Part shown: positions 10,115-20,717 of the stretch, in pieces
Layout: each line of letters begins with the position of its first letter
Position numbering within the stretch: position 1 is the first letter of the stretch
Assembly: GCA_002077045.2 (NCBI GenBank)
Contig: KZ111141.1
Span: 547,001 to 611,000 of the forward strand
Direction: 5' to 3'
DNA: 64,000 bases
Origin: Rachicladosporium sp. CCFEE 5018
Taxonomy: Eukaryota; Ascomycota; Dothideomycetes; Cladosporiales; Cladosporiaceae
Translations under genes and position numbers: made by a program
Notes under the pieces: model-generated
Told to the model about the DNA's origin: nothing
Databases searched by the model: none
Seen by the model: the letters and a program-made list of their open reading frames with translations, nothing else

Positions 10115-11014
10115 GTCAAGGTCGTTAACATGGGCCGTGACTCGATTCTGCCCTGGATGCTGGCTGCGACAGACGATGGCTATGAGTACGACAATGTCGA
10201 CACTCATCATGGCGCGAAGCTCGTAAGGACACTGTGTGCATCAGGATGTGACTGGCGGATCGGGGAGGCGGTCCAGCATTCGCTGCTAACTTGCGTCCGT
10301 TCGGGCCGAGCGCTGACGCAGTCGCTGTACTTTATGCTCGCAGCCTGTGCTAGAACGATCGGCGAAGGCCAAGACGCTACTGTGCTCATGACCAACCTGT
10401 TTGAAGAGGTGCTGAACAGCGAGCCCGTGCCTCGGAAGGACATGCTGGACTTCCTGAGGTTGGTCAATCCAGTGATACCCAGCACTGTGCTCGACACCTT
10501 TCCGTCTTGGGTTAAAGACTGGCTGAATCCCGCCTCCCGCTCGGCTAAGAGGACGGAGAGCTGGCTGAAAGAGCACGTCTTTGACGCCACGCCACTTACT
10601 GTTGAAGGCGAAGTCGCAGGCTCAACATTGGATGTCCAGCGCGCAAACGAGATCCGCGGCTTCTCGATCGATTGCGCCAGGCTACTACTGAACATCGCCG
10701 CAGCCGGCAGCGAAGAGCGCAGCCGATGGACTGCTATGCTCAATGCATTGCAAGAGTCGCATGGCTACCTTAGACGGCTCGTCAATACGTGCAGGAGGTA
10801 CAGAGAGCATACCGTGCGCGACCATGAGGGGAATCTCGTCCGGCTAAGCGATGAGATGGACATCACGCAGGAAGAGGCCAAGGCTGCAGTGAGAGAGCTG
10901 GCGACTGCTCTGAAAGATCTCAACGAGTGGGACCTCGGCGGGATGGTGGAGGACGAAGAAGATGCATTCGAGGAGAGCACTGATGAGTTTGTCACGGAGG
11001 ATGAGCAGATGTGA
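10115..11014 (+). CDS. 3' part of an unidentified gene with acidic C-terminus, copy C1 (5' end in gap)
   Basis: The frame is open from the edge of the gap (VKVVNMGRDS...) to TGA at 11012..11014, about 299 residues. The first ATG at 10130 is probably internal. The sequence is mostly alpha-helical with regular Leu spacing and ends in an acidic EEDAFEESTDEFVTEDEQM tail. It could be the end of a large helical-repeat protein; the C-terminal region of a big fungal ubiquitin-specific protease is one thought, but I cannot support it from a motif. The C2 copy is identical. Confidence 0.6.
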   Translation, partial: VKVVNMGRDSILPWMLAATDDGYEYDNVDTHHGAKLVRTLCASGCDWRIGEAVQHSLLTCVRSGRALTQSLYFMLAACARTIGEGQDATVLMTNLFEEVLNSEPVPRKDMLDFLRLVNPVIPSTVLDTFPSWVKDWLNPASRSAKRTESWLKEHVFDATPLTVEGEVAGSTLDVQRANEIRGFSIDCARLLLNIAAAGSEERSRWTAMLNALQESHGYLRRLVNTCRRYREHTVRDHEGNLVRLSDEMDITQEEAKAAVRELATALKDLNEWDLGGMVEDEEDAFEESTDEFVTEDEQM

Positions 11015-11749
11015 GGGAACCCTTTGTGACACTGGCGAAGAGCGGTTGCTGGCGGCGCCAGGGTCCTATGATTGATGAGCCACCCGGATCAATACACGGG
11101 TAGAGCATGAGCAGACGAAGCTACGAGACATGATGCATAGGTCGTGGAGACCAGTTGGACGGCCTAGAACTAGATTTGCTAGGTACCGTATCATGAAGGA
11201 CAGTACTTCGATGAATGTCCTCTACCGATGATTGGGTAAGGTAGATGGGTGTTGAGTTCAGCCGCAGGATCAACAGTGCATCGGTTGCATCCGTCTCCGT
11301 CTGACATACAATTGCGTGCTTGCCATGTAGCAATTGCTTGAGCGTATCGACATCACTTCCTGCTGTCGTCGTGCCCGAGTGTACTTTTTATAGTGAACAC
11401 CGGTCGCTTCTCGAGGCCGAGAAGGCGAATCTACGGTCCATCAGAGACGGACGGCGTCATGTGCCCTACTGAGCGATACGAATAGCGATGCTGAAAGTCT
11501 TCCACTCGGCGGCTTTGTCCAAGACGCTTCCAGCCCTGCCTTCGGATGTATTAGCGTGGACATGTGTTGGAGACCAATTATGGAGCGGCAACGGTAGGCG
11601 TCACAACGGTCGGGAAAGGAGATGGATTGAACTCCGAGGACCTGACGCTAGAGTACGCACATGAAAGACCATAGTCGTGGCATAGACTTTCCAATACTTC
11701 GGAACCACAAGGAACCTTGACCACTCTCATTCCATTCAATCTCACAGTC
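11015..11749. other. Intergenic region (C1)
   Basis: About 0.73 kb with only short frames and no recognised gene. It is identical in C2 (33181..33915), so conservation cannot be used as a test here. It should carry the MAPEG gene promoter. Confidence 0.5.
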
Positions 11750-12444
11750 ATGGCAGCGCTCGCACTCGCCCTCCCCGCGGAGTATGGGTAAGCTGCACCA
11801 TTGGTCTAACTGCCACCCGAAGAGCATCACTGATCGATCGATTTCAGCTATGTCCTCCTCACCGCGACTTTCACGCTCTTTGTTCGTACGGTCGTCCACA
11901 ATAATCTGGTCGCTTCCCTGACACGAACATAGTCAAGCAGCTGGCATGGAGTACGAGTTGGTGGCTTTCGCAAGGCAGCGAAGATTCCATACCCTCAGGC
12001 ATACGCTGAGAGCAATGACATGAAGGCTGCATCAGGGGACGAGAAGAAGAAGATGTACCTGTTCAACTGCGCGCAAAGGGCACATGGTACGTTGACACAA
12101 GACTGGGTCCAGGGTTACTATACTTTAGCGGGGAGCGTGGGAGTGTTTGCCGTGTCATGGGGATTGAAGATGGATCGTGTTTCGATACTGACATACTGCC
12201 AGGTAACTTCCTGGAGAACATGCCCGCTTTCACCATGGCGATGCTCATCGCTGGGCTTCGTTTCCCTGTCACCTCCGCAATCATGGGTATGGGCTGGAAC
12301 GTCTCGCGCATATTCTACGCCGTGGGATACACGAGCCCAAACCACGACAAGGGCCAAGGCCGACTGTATGGTCTGACTTTCTGGCTGTTCCAAGCGGGCT
12401 TGATCGGAATGGTGGGATGGATGGGGGTGAAGATGCTGATATAG
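11750..12444 (+). CDS. MAPEG-family membrane protein (microsomal glutathione S-transferase-like), copy C1
   Basis: Four exons: 11750..11787, 11848..11881, 11933..12086 and 12203..12444, giving 155 residues, the normal MAPEG size. The phases join cleanly. Intron 1 is GTAAGC...TTTCAG. Intron 2 uses a GTTCGT donor and has a CTGAC branch before TAG. Intron 3 is GTACGT...GCCAG. The protein opens with a membrane helix (PAEYGYVLLTATFTLF), continues with WHGVRVGGFRKAAKIPYP, and has the family hallmark FNCAQRAHGNFLEN followed by three hydrophobic helices. MAPEG enzymes conjugate or reduce lipophilic substrates with glutathione in ER and other membranes. The exact substrate is unknown. The exon 2/3 boundary is the least certain. 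Confidence 0.85.
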
Positions 12445-12868
12445 ATCATCGCGAATGACCTGATAGGTAGGAATCACAGCGATGTCACATGAGAGAAGTT
12501 CTCGTTCTGACTCCATCCCTGACACCTCCCCGTCCCTGCTTGCTATCACACGTCTATGCTTCTGCGATCATACTGGTCTAGACTGATCAACGATTGTGGA
12601 AGCTATCGGCGATTGCATTATTGCAGCTGAGAACAATGTGGAGGTGAATGTACGAGCTTTGCTGTAGTGAAAGTCTTCATCTCTTGGTCGCGCCTTCCTC
12701 GATCCGTCTTTACTTCAGATTCTTTGGAAGAAGAGCACGGTTTTACGGCATTGGCTCCGCCGTCGATACCAATTTATACCCATTGTTGCCTGATTTGTCA
12801 CTTTCCCATCGCTACAGCAAGATTGGCATCGCCAGCGACATCACCACACGATATCAGTCATCGCAAGT
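12445..12868. other. Intergenic region (C1)
   Basis: About 0.42 kb between two plus-strand genes. No gene seen. Its last 100 bases are the likely 5' UTR and promoter of the next gene. Confidence 0.5.
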
Positions 12869-14155
12869 ATGGCAATCGATATCCGCAAGCGTCTGAGCAA
12901 GCGCTCGACCTTACGTAGCCCCCGCAAGAAGCCATTGCCGCCGTCGCCAAAGAACATGCCGCCGCCAGTGCCAGGTAAGCACGATACCACTGATGCGCCT
13001 CCGCCACCACAGCAACTCGTCATGCCACAGCAACCAGAAGCTGTGCGGACATCGCCTTCAAAGTCTTTGTTAGCGCGCTACAAGAACCGCTCACCTATCT
13101 TACGGATCCCATCGCTGGTCATGCCACCGAAGCAGTCCCCGAGCCCACCTGGTAAAGCCACTGCATTCACCGAGGAGTTCGGAGAGGTAAATCGGACCAT
13201 TTCGCTTGATGATGCAGTCTCTCCAACTGCAGATGTACCGAGCGCTTCACAACCTGCTCTCACCATCGATGGCGTCCAATTCGACATGATCAGCGGCAGC
13301 GGTAGTACTGACAGGCGGAGCCGAAGCGCTGAGCCACCTTCGCAACGAACCTCCTCGGTTGACAGCGGTGACGACACGACTTCTGGCTACAAGCGACGAG
13401 CCACGCGGTCACAGACCAGGAGGCAGGAGAGAATTGACTCGTATGCTAGCTCCATCGAAAGTGGGATCACCAAGACCGAGAAGAAGGGATCAGGTGAAGC
13501 CGAGAAGAGTGTCAGTGCCTATCCACGGCCGCTGGCGATCAGGAAGGTCAACGCAGCCATTGATGACGGGGTGCTCAAGCGCAAGAAATCTGAAGACGAG
13601 CTTGCTGCGCCAGAGCCTATGGTGAGGGCGCACAGCACCATGGTACTCAGGCCGGAGGCGAAAGGCGAGCTACCTCGCAGCAACCCGCAGTTACCTGATG
13701 GAGATGCTAACGTCGATACAGGCGCCATGTTCACTGTTGGCAACGATAAGCTCAAGAAGGACAACGCCGACGACGACGACGATGACAGCGACTCAGATGG
13801 CGACTCTTCGTCCTCCTCGCTGTCCCTTACAGGTGACGCTTCTCAAGCTCTCACCGCTTTCCCCTCTCCCTGCTCTCTCATCACTCCCCTTAGGGTCACG
13901 CGAGCCACGGTCCGCCTCTTTCCTCCAATTCACAACTCCGAGCAACCGCCAGCCCTGCAATGGATCTCCGCCCTCTCGGCTAGCTCCCGCCCTCACGCAC
14001 CCTGGGAGTGGTGCAAGCGCTGGACCTGCTGCAAGTGTGAGGGTCACACGATCGTCGAGCAGGAGGTTTGTGCCAAGTTGGTTTGTGGCCATGAGAGGTG
14101 TGGGACGGGGTGTGTTGTAATTCCGGGAACGGGAGGGCGGAGAGATTCAAGGTGA
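12869..14155 (+). CDS. Disordered protein with Cys-rich, probably zinc-binding C-terminus, copy C1
   Basis: A single open frame of 428 residues from the ATG at 12869. The N-terminus is basic and Pro-rich (RKRLSKRSTLRSPRKKPLPP). The middle is Ser/Arg-rich, with an Asp run (DDDDDSDSDGD) near residue 300. The last ~45 residues hold a Cys/His cluster, WTCCKC...C....CGH..CGTGC, of the kind found at the C-terminus of many uncharacterised fungal proteins and likely to bind zinc. Two GT..AG segments inside would shift the frame away from the Cys cluster, so I keep one exon. Function unknown. The C2 copy is identical. Confidence 0.7.
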   Translation: MAIDIRKRLSKRSTLRSPRKKPLPPSPKNMPPPVPGKHDTTDAPPPPQQLVMPQQPEAVRTSPSKSLLARYKNRSPILRIPSLVMPPKQSPSPPGKATAFTEEFGEVNRTISLDDAVSPTADVPSASQPALTIDGVQFDMISGSGSTDRRSRSAEPPSQRTSSVDSGDDTTSGYKRRATRSQTRRQERIDSYASSIESGITKTEKKGSGEAEKSVSAYPRPLAIRKVNAAIDDGVLKRKKSEDELAAPEPMVRAHSTMVLRPEAKGELPRSNPQLPDGDANVDTGAMFTVGNDKLKKDNADDDDDDSDSDGDSSSSSLSLTGDASQALTAFPSPCSLITPLRVTRATVRLFPPIHNSEQPPALQWISALSASSRPHAPWEWCKRWTCCKCEGHTIVEQEVCAKLVCGHERCGTGCVVIPGTGGRRDSR

Positions 14156-15561
14156 TGCAGAGTATGAGCTATGGGCTGTGTCGTGGGCAATGTGAAATGA
14201 TAGTAATGAACGGAAGTGATGCCCGGTAGTTGGATGAGAGCGTGCGGCTACGACTCCAGCACAGGAGAAGATTTGACTAGCGATGAAGGTGCAGCTAGTG
14301 CGTACCCTTAATGGTAGTACTCATCACCCTTGCCCCTGCATCACCACTCTCTCGTAGATGACATTAGTCCTCAGATCAGCTCTCATAATTCTCACCGACA
14401 ACCTGAACCCCCTCCCACCCCTCCCTCACGAATGGGGCAGTCAAGAGCCGGCTGCCTGCAATTTTGACTTATGATTCTTTCATCATCACCGGACGTGAAT
14501 CTCCATCGACTTGCCCACATCAACACCCACTTCCCCGATGAGCTTCTGGACAGCAGTCCTTGCCACCCACAGCCCCGAAGCCAGGAAACGGAGCAACACG
14601 CCTGCCGATTGAAAACTATCGTTTCGGATCGCATCACCCCTGACTTCCCCGTCCGAAGACGAAGGAAGAGAGGAGCTAGATAGAAGAAGATTTCGGTCAT
14701 TGGCGCATCATGGTGCTGACACGCTTCTCAGGTTCGAGGAGCGGGCTGCTATGCTGTTGTGGAGTTCATTGGGTTGTAGTTGTTGAGTGAAGAAGTCAAG
14801 TAGACTAAAGCCAGACAACCAACGCATTGACCTCAGATCTCTGTTCGTGTTCTTCAGCCATGGACCCTGCAACTCTACATGTGAAAGTCCACCTTTCCAA
14901 GTCCCGAAAGACAAGGGGAGTGTTGTTTCGGCTGCGAGCAGCGTCTACGTGCAGAGATGCGAGGACGCGGCTGTGGGTTGTGTTTGGGACGTCTTCAACG
15001 GTCAATACTGGAATGATGAGTCAGCAGGTTACATGCGAGGAAGGTGCGAGGGAGACTCGTACCGTGGCTGTCTTGTGCTTCCTGGGAATGAAGAGAGACG
15101 AGATGGAGTGAAGTGTGAAAGTGGCATATCAGCGGCAGGCTGCAGGCGGGCCGCTGCAGGGCAGATCCCGGAAGCTTGGTGGCCTTATTACGTGCAGTTC
15201 ACTCCCTCGATGTACGTACACCTTGCGAGACATACATGAGACTAACGCGGTCAGGGAGAGTAACACGCTATTCAATGATGATAGTAATCTATCAGTCAAG
15301 AGCATCTCTCATCCACAACAAATTACAAGTGCAACGCTGCCAATTGCAGCCCTCGCCAGAACGCGCAAAGAGGTATTTCCCAAAAGTCCAGCACACGCTC
15401 CAAACACTAAGAAACCCATACTCGTCCCATCATACCCTCGTATCCAGATGCTGCATCCTGCACCATGCTGTGCTGTGACTTTTCCTCCCAATTAGTGATT
15501 CCTTATCGTCGCTCCTCAATGCACAATGTTCATCTAATCGATGATCCTCCGATGCTTCATC
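14156..15561. other. Intergenic region (C1)
   Basis: 1.4 kb between convergent genes. Overlapping short frames exist on both strands (the longest ~150 codons at 14787..15239), but none shows a domain, and the C2 copy is identical so conservation gives no test. I see nothing that can be called a gene. Confidence 0.5.
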
Positions 15562-18193
15562 TCAGTATCGGATCACAGGCGATGCCGCCGAGTCATCACT
15601 TCCCATGTCCTGCTGTGGTCGAACATTCCTGTCCCCAACCCTTTTTAACACTCCATTGTTCCCACCCTTGAACCGCCACCACTTCTTCTTCTGCACCCCA
15701 GCCACCGCCTGGTCACTCTGCTCGGACATCGTGCGATTAGCCTCTGGCCTCTGTCCTGCCCGGTCACCTTTAGCATGCGCAGTGTAGATCGGAACGTGGT
15801 GATCGCTGTTATCGCGGCTGTGCTGGAGCGGAGTGTTGGCGCTGGTGGCGATGTTGCGAACTTGCACTGGTGGCGCCGGAGGTCCTTGACGGGTGCTCAT
15901 GGAGCGACCGAAGCCAGTGCTGCGGCTTTGACTATTGCTGCGAGGAGCGTTGACCAGCTGGGCGCGGCCGCTGAAAGCTACGGCTGGGTTGTCGGTGTGA
16001 GCTTTCACTGGGCGAGTAGGGAGATAGACTTCGAGAGCCGACTTGCTGCGGCGGCGATCAACTTTGATGGCCGACTCACCTCTTGGGTCAGTAGGAGACG
16101 AAGCGTAGCCGTGTGAGTACTCGAAGTCATTTATATGTCTGATGGTGGCAGATGTCGCGGGTACTGAGGGAGGCGCGTGGGCCGGGACTGGTGGCGGATT
16201 GTCCGTGTTGGATTTCCTTAGGCCGGTAGGTTTTTTAGCAATTGCAGCAGCGCTGACTGGTGCGCCCATACGAGCAGCAAGTACATCATCGACGCTCTCC
16301 TTGGGTGCATGCTGTGCCGTGTCGCGTGACGTAGCAAAGTCGTCGGCCGACATGGGGTTCTCTCGCATATTGCCGACACTCGGCTTCGCAGGCTTTAGTG
16401 TCGGCGCAGCCGATCGCACAGGACTTGACGTCGCAGAGGCCTTGCCTGATTGTGATGGCTCCGCCTCCTGATCTTTCCACTTGTCAAGGCCCGGCAGAGG
16501 CGGCAGCTCACGGTTGAGGTTGACGTTAGCCTGATCATGACTTGCACCGGCCACTGCCTCCCTGTCGGCACCTCGGCCACGTGAAGATGGCCGATCACTA
16601 CCATTGCTCAAGTCGGTGTTGCTAGCGTTCGTCTTTGCACGGTAGAACGGCTTCGATGGCTCTCTTCTACTCCTGCTTCTACCACCATCGAAGTGCGTCT
16701 CGGCTTTCGACCTTGCGCTGACGAACGAGTCTTGTGAAGGTGAGCGACCGTGACCTCGGCCTATGTCCATGCTCTGCTTTCGGCTGACTGCCCTCGAAGC
16801 GCTCCTCACGTAGTCCTTTACTTGACTCGAAACCTGTCTTGACCTGCTCTCCGAACGTCGAAGCGCTGATTGGCCTCCACTTTCTGGCATGGGAGGCGCT
16901 TGGCGTGATCGTGATGCCGAGCGCATGTAATCCTTGACATCTCTTGTCACACTTCTCGCACGACTAGCGGCTCGTTGCAGCGATCCTGGCTCGAAAAGCT
17001 TGGTCTTGCGTCTTCCAGATCGGCTCTGCGACCGGCTTACAGCGCTTGCGGGTGGGTCACTGGTCACTGATGTGCCGTCTGTACTATAGCCGCGAGTCAA
17101 GACTGGTGCTGGTGCTTGTCTCGTGGGTGGTCTCGAGGTATCGGTTGATGCAGGCACTGGCTTTCGATTAGGGACTTTGGCCACGGGCGTGGTTGATTCG
17201 GTCGGCGGTGTCAAGATCTTCGAATCCGAGCGTTCGCCCGAGACTGCAGGTACAGGCACAGAGTTTGATGGTGTTGGAATCTCTGACTTGCCTGCATCCT
17301 TGGTCTCTGGGTCTTTGTGGGCGTTCCTTAGCTCTACCATGCTAGCTTTCGTCACCAGCACAGCTTCAGCACTCGCATGTACCGCCTGCGCCGAGGTTCT
17401 CTTCGAGTCCTTCGCAGGTGTTCCAGTTGCCGATGTTAGCGCTGTCGACGCAGACCAAGGATACTCAGCCGAGTCAGTCTGCGGTGTCGAGCCAGTAGTG
17501 CCAGTCGAAGCCGTTCTCATCACACTCTTCGGCCGGGCAGCAAAGTCAGGCATCGGTGCCACGAGTGCCGGCACAGTGTACGGTGTGGACTTCGAGCGGT
17601 TATGCTGCGAATCTGAGCGATCCCGCCCTGGCACATCAGGCATCTTTGACGGCCCAGCCATGAGCTCATCTGATCGCGTTACAGCCTGGGACTGCCTCTG
17701 CTGCCTCTTGCGCTCCGATTCTCTAAACTTAGCCTCTGCCGCAGCACGCAGCTCCTGCGCCGTGGGCCCACCTTCATTGTTCGATACCTCTTTGCTCAGT
17801 GGTGCACCATTACCCTCCACTTGCTTTCGCGGCGCCTGCTTGATCGCCGAGTAGTCCAGCTGTGGCTTGTTGCCATACTGCTCCTGCCATGTCTGCTCTG
17901 TTGGCTTGAACCCGTGCAGCACAACCGCGCATGCATTACGAAGGTCAGCCTCGATGTCCTGCGGTAACGGTGGGCGAACGCTTCTCGGTGTCTGAGGAGG
18001 TGACTCGGGCTCGAAGTGGAGTTGATTGATGTGCTTCTTAAGATCTCGGTTATCCGCTCTGTTGGGGCCGATTTTCTGCGCCATGTTAGCTCCCCGTACT
18101 GTTAGCTCTAGACGTGTACTAAGTGCTACATACCAGTCGCGGGACGTCTATCGAGAATTTCCTCGCCCGCAGGCCACTGAATGCTTTGTCCAT
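15562..18193 (-). CDS. Ser/Arg-rich 857-residue protein, two exons, copy C1
   Basis: Exon 1 is 18134..18193 (20 codons, MDKAFSGLRARKFSIDVPRL). It is joined in phase 0 to exon 2 at 15562..18075 through a 58-nt intron with GTATGT donor, GCTAAC branch and GCGCAG acceptor. An ATG inside the intron (18084) would give an 840-residue reading, but the upstream exon fits better and its only C1/C2 difference is synonymous. The protein is largely disordered and rich in Ser, Arg, Pro and Ala. Near its middle two copies of a module appear, RDVKDYMRSASRSRQ and SQVKDYVRSASRAVS. Near the C-terminus there is a basic/aromatic KKKWWRFKGG segment. I do not recognise the family. The many RSxS sites suggest phosphorylation, but this is inference. 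Confidence 0.75.
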
Positions 18194-20717
18194 CTCCGCG
18201 GTAGTGGAACTGCGGCGGAGTGAGTCCTGGTGTGCCGAAGGGTGCTACTCCGTGTCATCCATTGCGATGTCTATGGGTGTATTGAAGTGCGATGTGTCTC
18301 GTGCGGGCTGATGCAAGACCGTGATCCAACACAGAGTACTTCACTGATGCGCCGAACAGTGAAGCAGACTGACACTTCGTCCACCCAGAACCGCTTGTCT
18401 TCGTCAAAGCATTGCCAATGGAACTAAAGTGGAGTGCACGCGCTCGTCTAAGGACGCCCTCGGCTCTGCCCTCTGTCTAGCGTTGCTGGGCGGTCAGATC
18501 GCGGCCTTCATGACCTGATGCGAATACGTGTTGATGACTCGTGCAAGTCCGCAGATCAGCAACGCGCGGTGGTCAAGGATGATGAATAGTAATGCTGCAT
18601 GTATCGATACAAAGTGCAGATATCTCCAAACTATGCAAAGGAATCCCATGGAAGCAAACAACATCTACAAAGCACAATTCTCAGCGCCAAAGGCTGCGCA
18701 AGTTCAGCCCTCACATCGCACGGGGGAAAAGCCATACGCGCCGCAAATCCTGTGTCTCGAGTAAACGAATCCACCCGTGCTGACACGCTGGCCCCTTGTG
18801 CCTTTGCCGTCCACCGCCTTCACACCAACAACGCCAAAACTCTCGCTCCACTCCGATGCGCTTACCGCAAGGGGCTCTGCCAATGAAGACGGCGCGCGCG
18901 CCGTTGGCAGCACAAGCTAGCCCTCCTCGTGGCCTGGAACCGAGATCACACCCTAGATTTCAGGGACCGGGCGAGCAAATCTGCGTAATCTGCCGAAGCG
19001 TGGAGAAACTCTGGGGATCGAGAGTCTGTCAAAAACTTCGCCATGGATGGCGCAATTGTCTGCTTTGTGACATACTGTGTATTGCCTACATGCAGATGTC
19101 CTTCGAGGTTGCGCATGGGTGTGCAGGATTGCTGCAGGTATGGCGGCTATGCTGCAGTGTGAAGACTTGTCATGCTGCTGTGCGACCTCCTCCTGTTCCT
19201 GCAGCTGACCTACCGCTCGGGCACCGCCGGAAGGTTGCAGGCTAATGTAGATCCCCCGATCAAGCAACCGGAGGCGCGGTCTCGCAATAACTGCATGCAG
19301 ATGGTTTCTGTGGAGTCAACGTTATTATGGCCTTCTTATTCAGCGCACAGTTTCTTCTTCTGTCGATCTGAGAAGCGTGCGGCATGTGTGGCATACAACG
19401 ACCACCGTACCGTATGCTTGAGGCGTGATCCTTCTTGTCGTTTAAATCAGGGTGGTCAACGGACTCAGCGCCCGTCGACTCCGAAGCTCGCCGTGAAGGT
19501 CAGTGTGCGCTTCAACGGGCAGCAAAATTGGGATCGTGGTCTCGCCAAGGTGGTCTGGACTTGTTGTTGATCTGCTAGTATGGAAGAGACGGTCTTGTTC
19601 ATGCTTACCGACCAAGCATCCGCGGTCCCGAGCCCTAGATGAATGCCCTCTTAGTGAACGAGCTCCGCCGATATCTTGCTGGCTCTCGTCATTGAGTGAT
19701 ACTGTCAGAGCAGCAGCCTTCCTCAGCATTGAAGCCATCTGGCGCAAGAGGTCCACGCGAGGGAATAACGACGCCGATCTGGAGAGTAAATGGCCTTCCT
19801 GAAGGACGCAGTACTGCGAAGCTTTCTTCACTGGTCAACGATTGCGCTCGAATTCATACAGAGATCTCAACGCCGATGTCGACTACTCAGGTTTGTGTTG
19901 TACTCCGACCAAGCCCGAAATTCACCCGTTGCTCGCGTGGTGCAGACGAAGTCAATGCCTTGTGTCAATATACAAGCGAAGGCGTTGTCTGATGCTGTAC
20001 CTATCCTTCCCTCTCCTCAGGTACCACGTCCTTTCGAGAGTCACCTACTGCTGCTCTGGCATAGTGCGGACTCGATATGCCCAGAACGTGACCGCTTTGC
20101 CTGTACGGAAGACGACGAGGTGTAGGACATAAAGCAGAATGACTACGTATCAGGAGACAGTATCATATCAGATTTCAGACAAGCCTGTGACCTTGCACAG
20201 CGGTATACCAGTAGAGAACAGGTGCGCCTGATGCCTGATATGAACGGGCTGCATCGAGGCGTGTGGGCGTAAGTACAGGTCTCCCATGCTCCTTCGTCAC
20301 AAACCACCCTCTAAACGTCGAGTCATCCTCTACATCACAACCTGAAACAAAATTGGCCTGCACAGCCTCAATGGTAAGCGAGCGCACTTTCGTCGAAATA
20401 GAACGGCCAAGCACGAGTCGGTAAAAGCACTTTCCATTTGTCCTCTCCTTCTCATCCCACAGACACAACTTCACCTTCCACCACAACATCATTTTCCGCA
20501 GCAAACACTCCCGTGAGCCGGCCTCACGTGCATTACCAGTATCACATTCAGCAGTGTCTCAGCAAACAAGGCGCCGGCCGCTCAAGCATCAATTCAACGA
20601 ATAATTTCAAGTCAGCACCATCATCACATCAAGCACAGCGAGAGTTTGCTCGACTTCGCTACACGCCAATTCCCAATCCCCAAGCTCACTTCACCGCAAT
20701 CCTCAAATCAAGTCAAG
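18194..20717. other. 2.5-kb intergenic region (C1)
   Basis: A long stretch between two divergently transcribed genes. The C1 and C2 versions differ by SNPs and small indels that break or alter most short frames, with no excess of silent changes, so I see no gene. It includes a 16-bp CG-rich palindrome (18888..18903). The last few hundred bases are the likely promoter and 5' UTR of the small acidic-protein gene. Confidence 0.6.
18888..18903. repeat. 16-bp perfect palindrome (CG-rich)
   Basis: ACGGCGCGCGCGCCGT equals its own reverse complement and is nested between CTGCCAA and TTGGCAG arms. It is retained in C2, although the outer arm there has an extra C. Confidence 0.7.

Larger units (their letters stand above)
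10113..17814. repeat. Repeat block C1, invariant part, identical to 32279..39980
   Basis: All frames recur unchanged at an offset of 22166. The first difference I can see is a synonymous C/T at 17815 versus 39981, after which SNPs and small indels appear up to the B/A boundary. Confidence 0.85.

Noticed and set aside
12976..13013. Possible 38-nt intron (GTAAGC...CCACAG) near the start of the same gene
   Set aside because: Too short for a normal fungal intron, and removal breaks the long open frame.
13833..13893. Possible 61-nt intron (GTGACG...CCTTAG) in the Cys-rich-tail gene
   Set aside because: Removing it shifts the frame and destroys the C-terminal Cys/His cluster that the read-through frame encodes.
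14787..15239. 150-codon plus-strand frame between the two C-block genes
   Set aside because: Overlaps other equally long frames, has no domain, and the two copies are identical so coding cannot be tested.
15562..18084. 840-residue reading of the Ser/Arg-rich gene starting at 18084
   Set aside because: That ATG lies within a well-formed intron, and an upstream exon joins in phase.
20175..20504. 109-codon minus-strand frame upstream of the small acidic gene, partly shared by C1 and C2
   Set aside because: Most differences between the copies change amino acids and the end is not conserved; this looks like promoter DNA.
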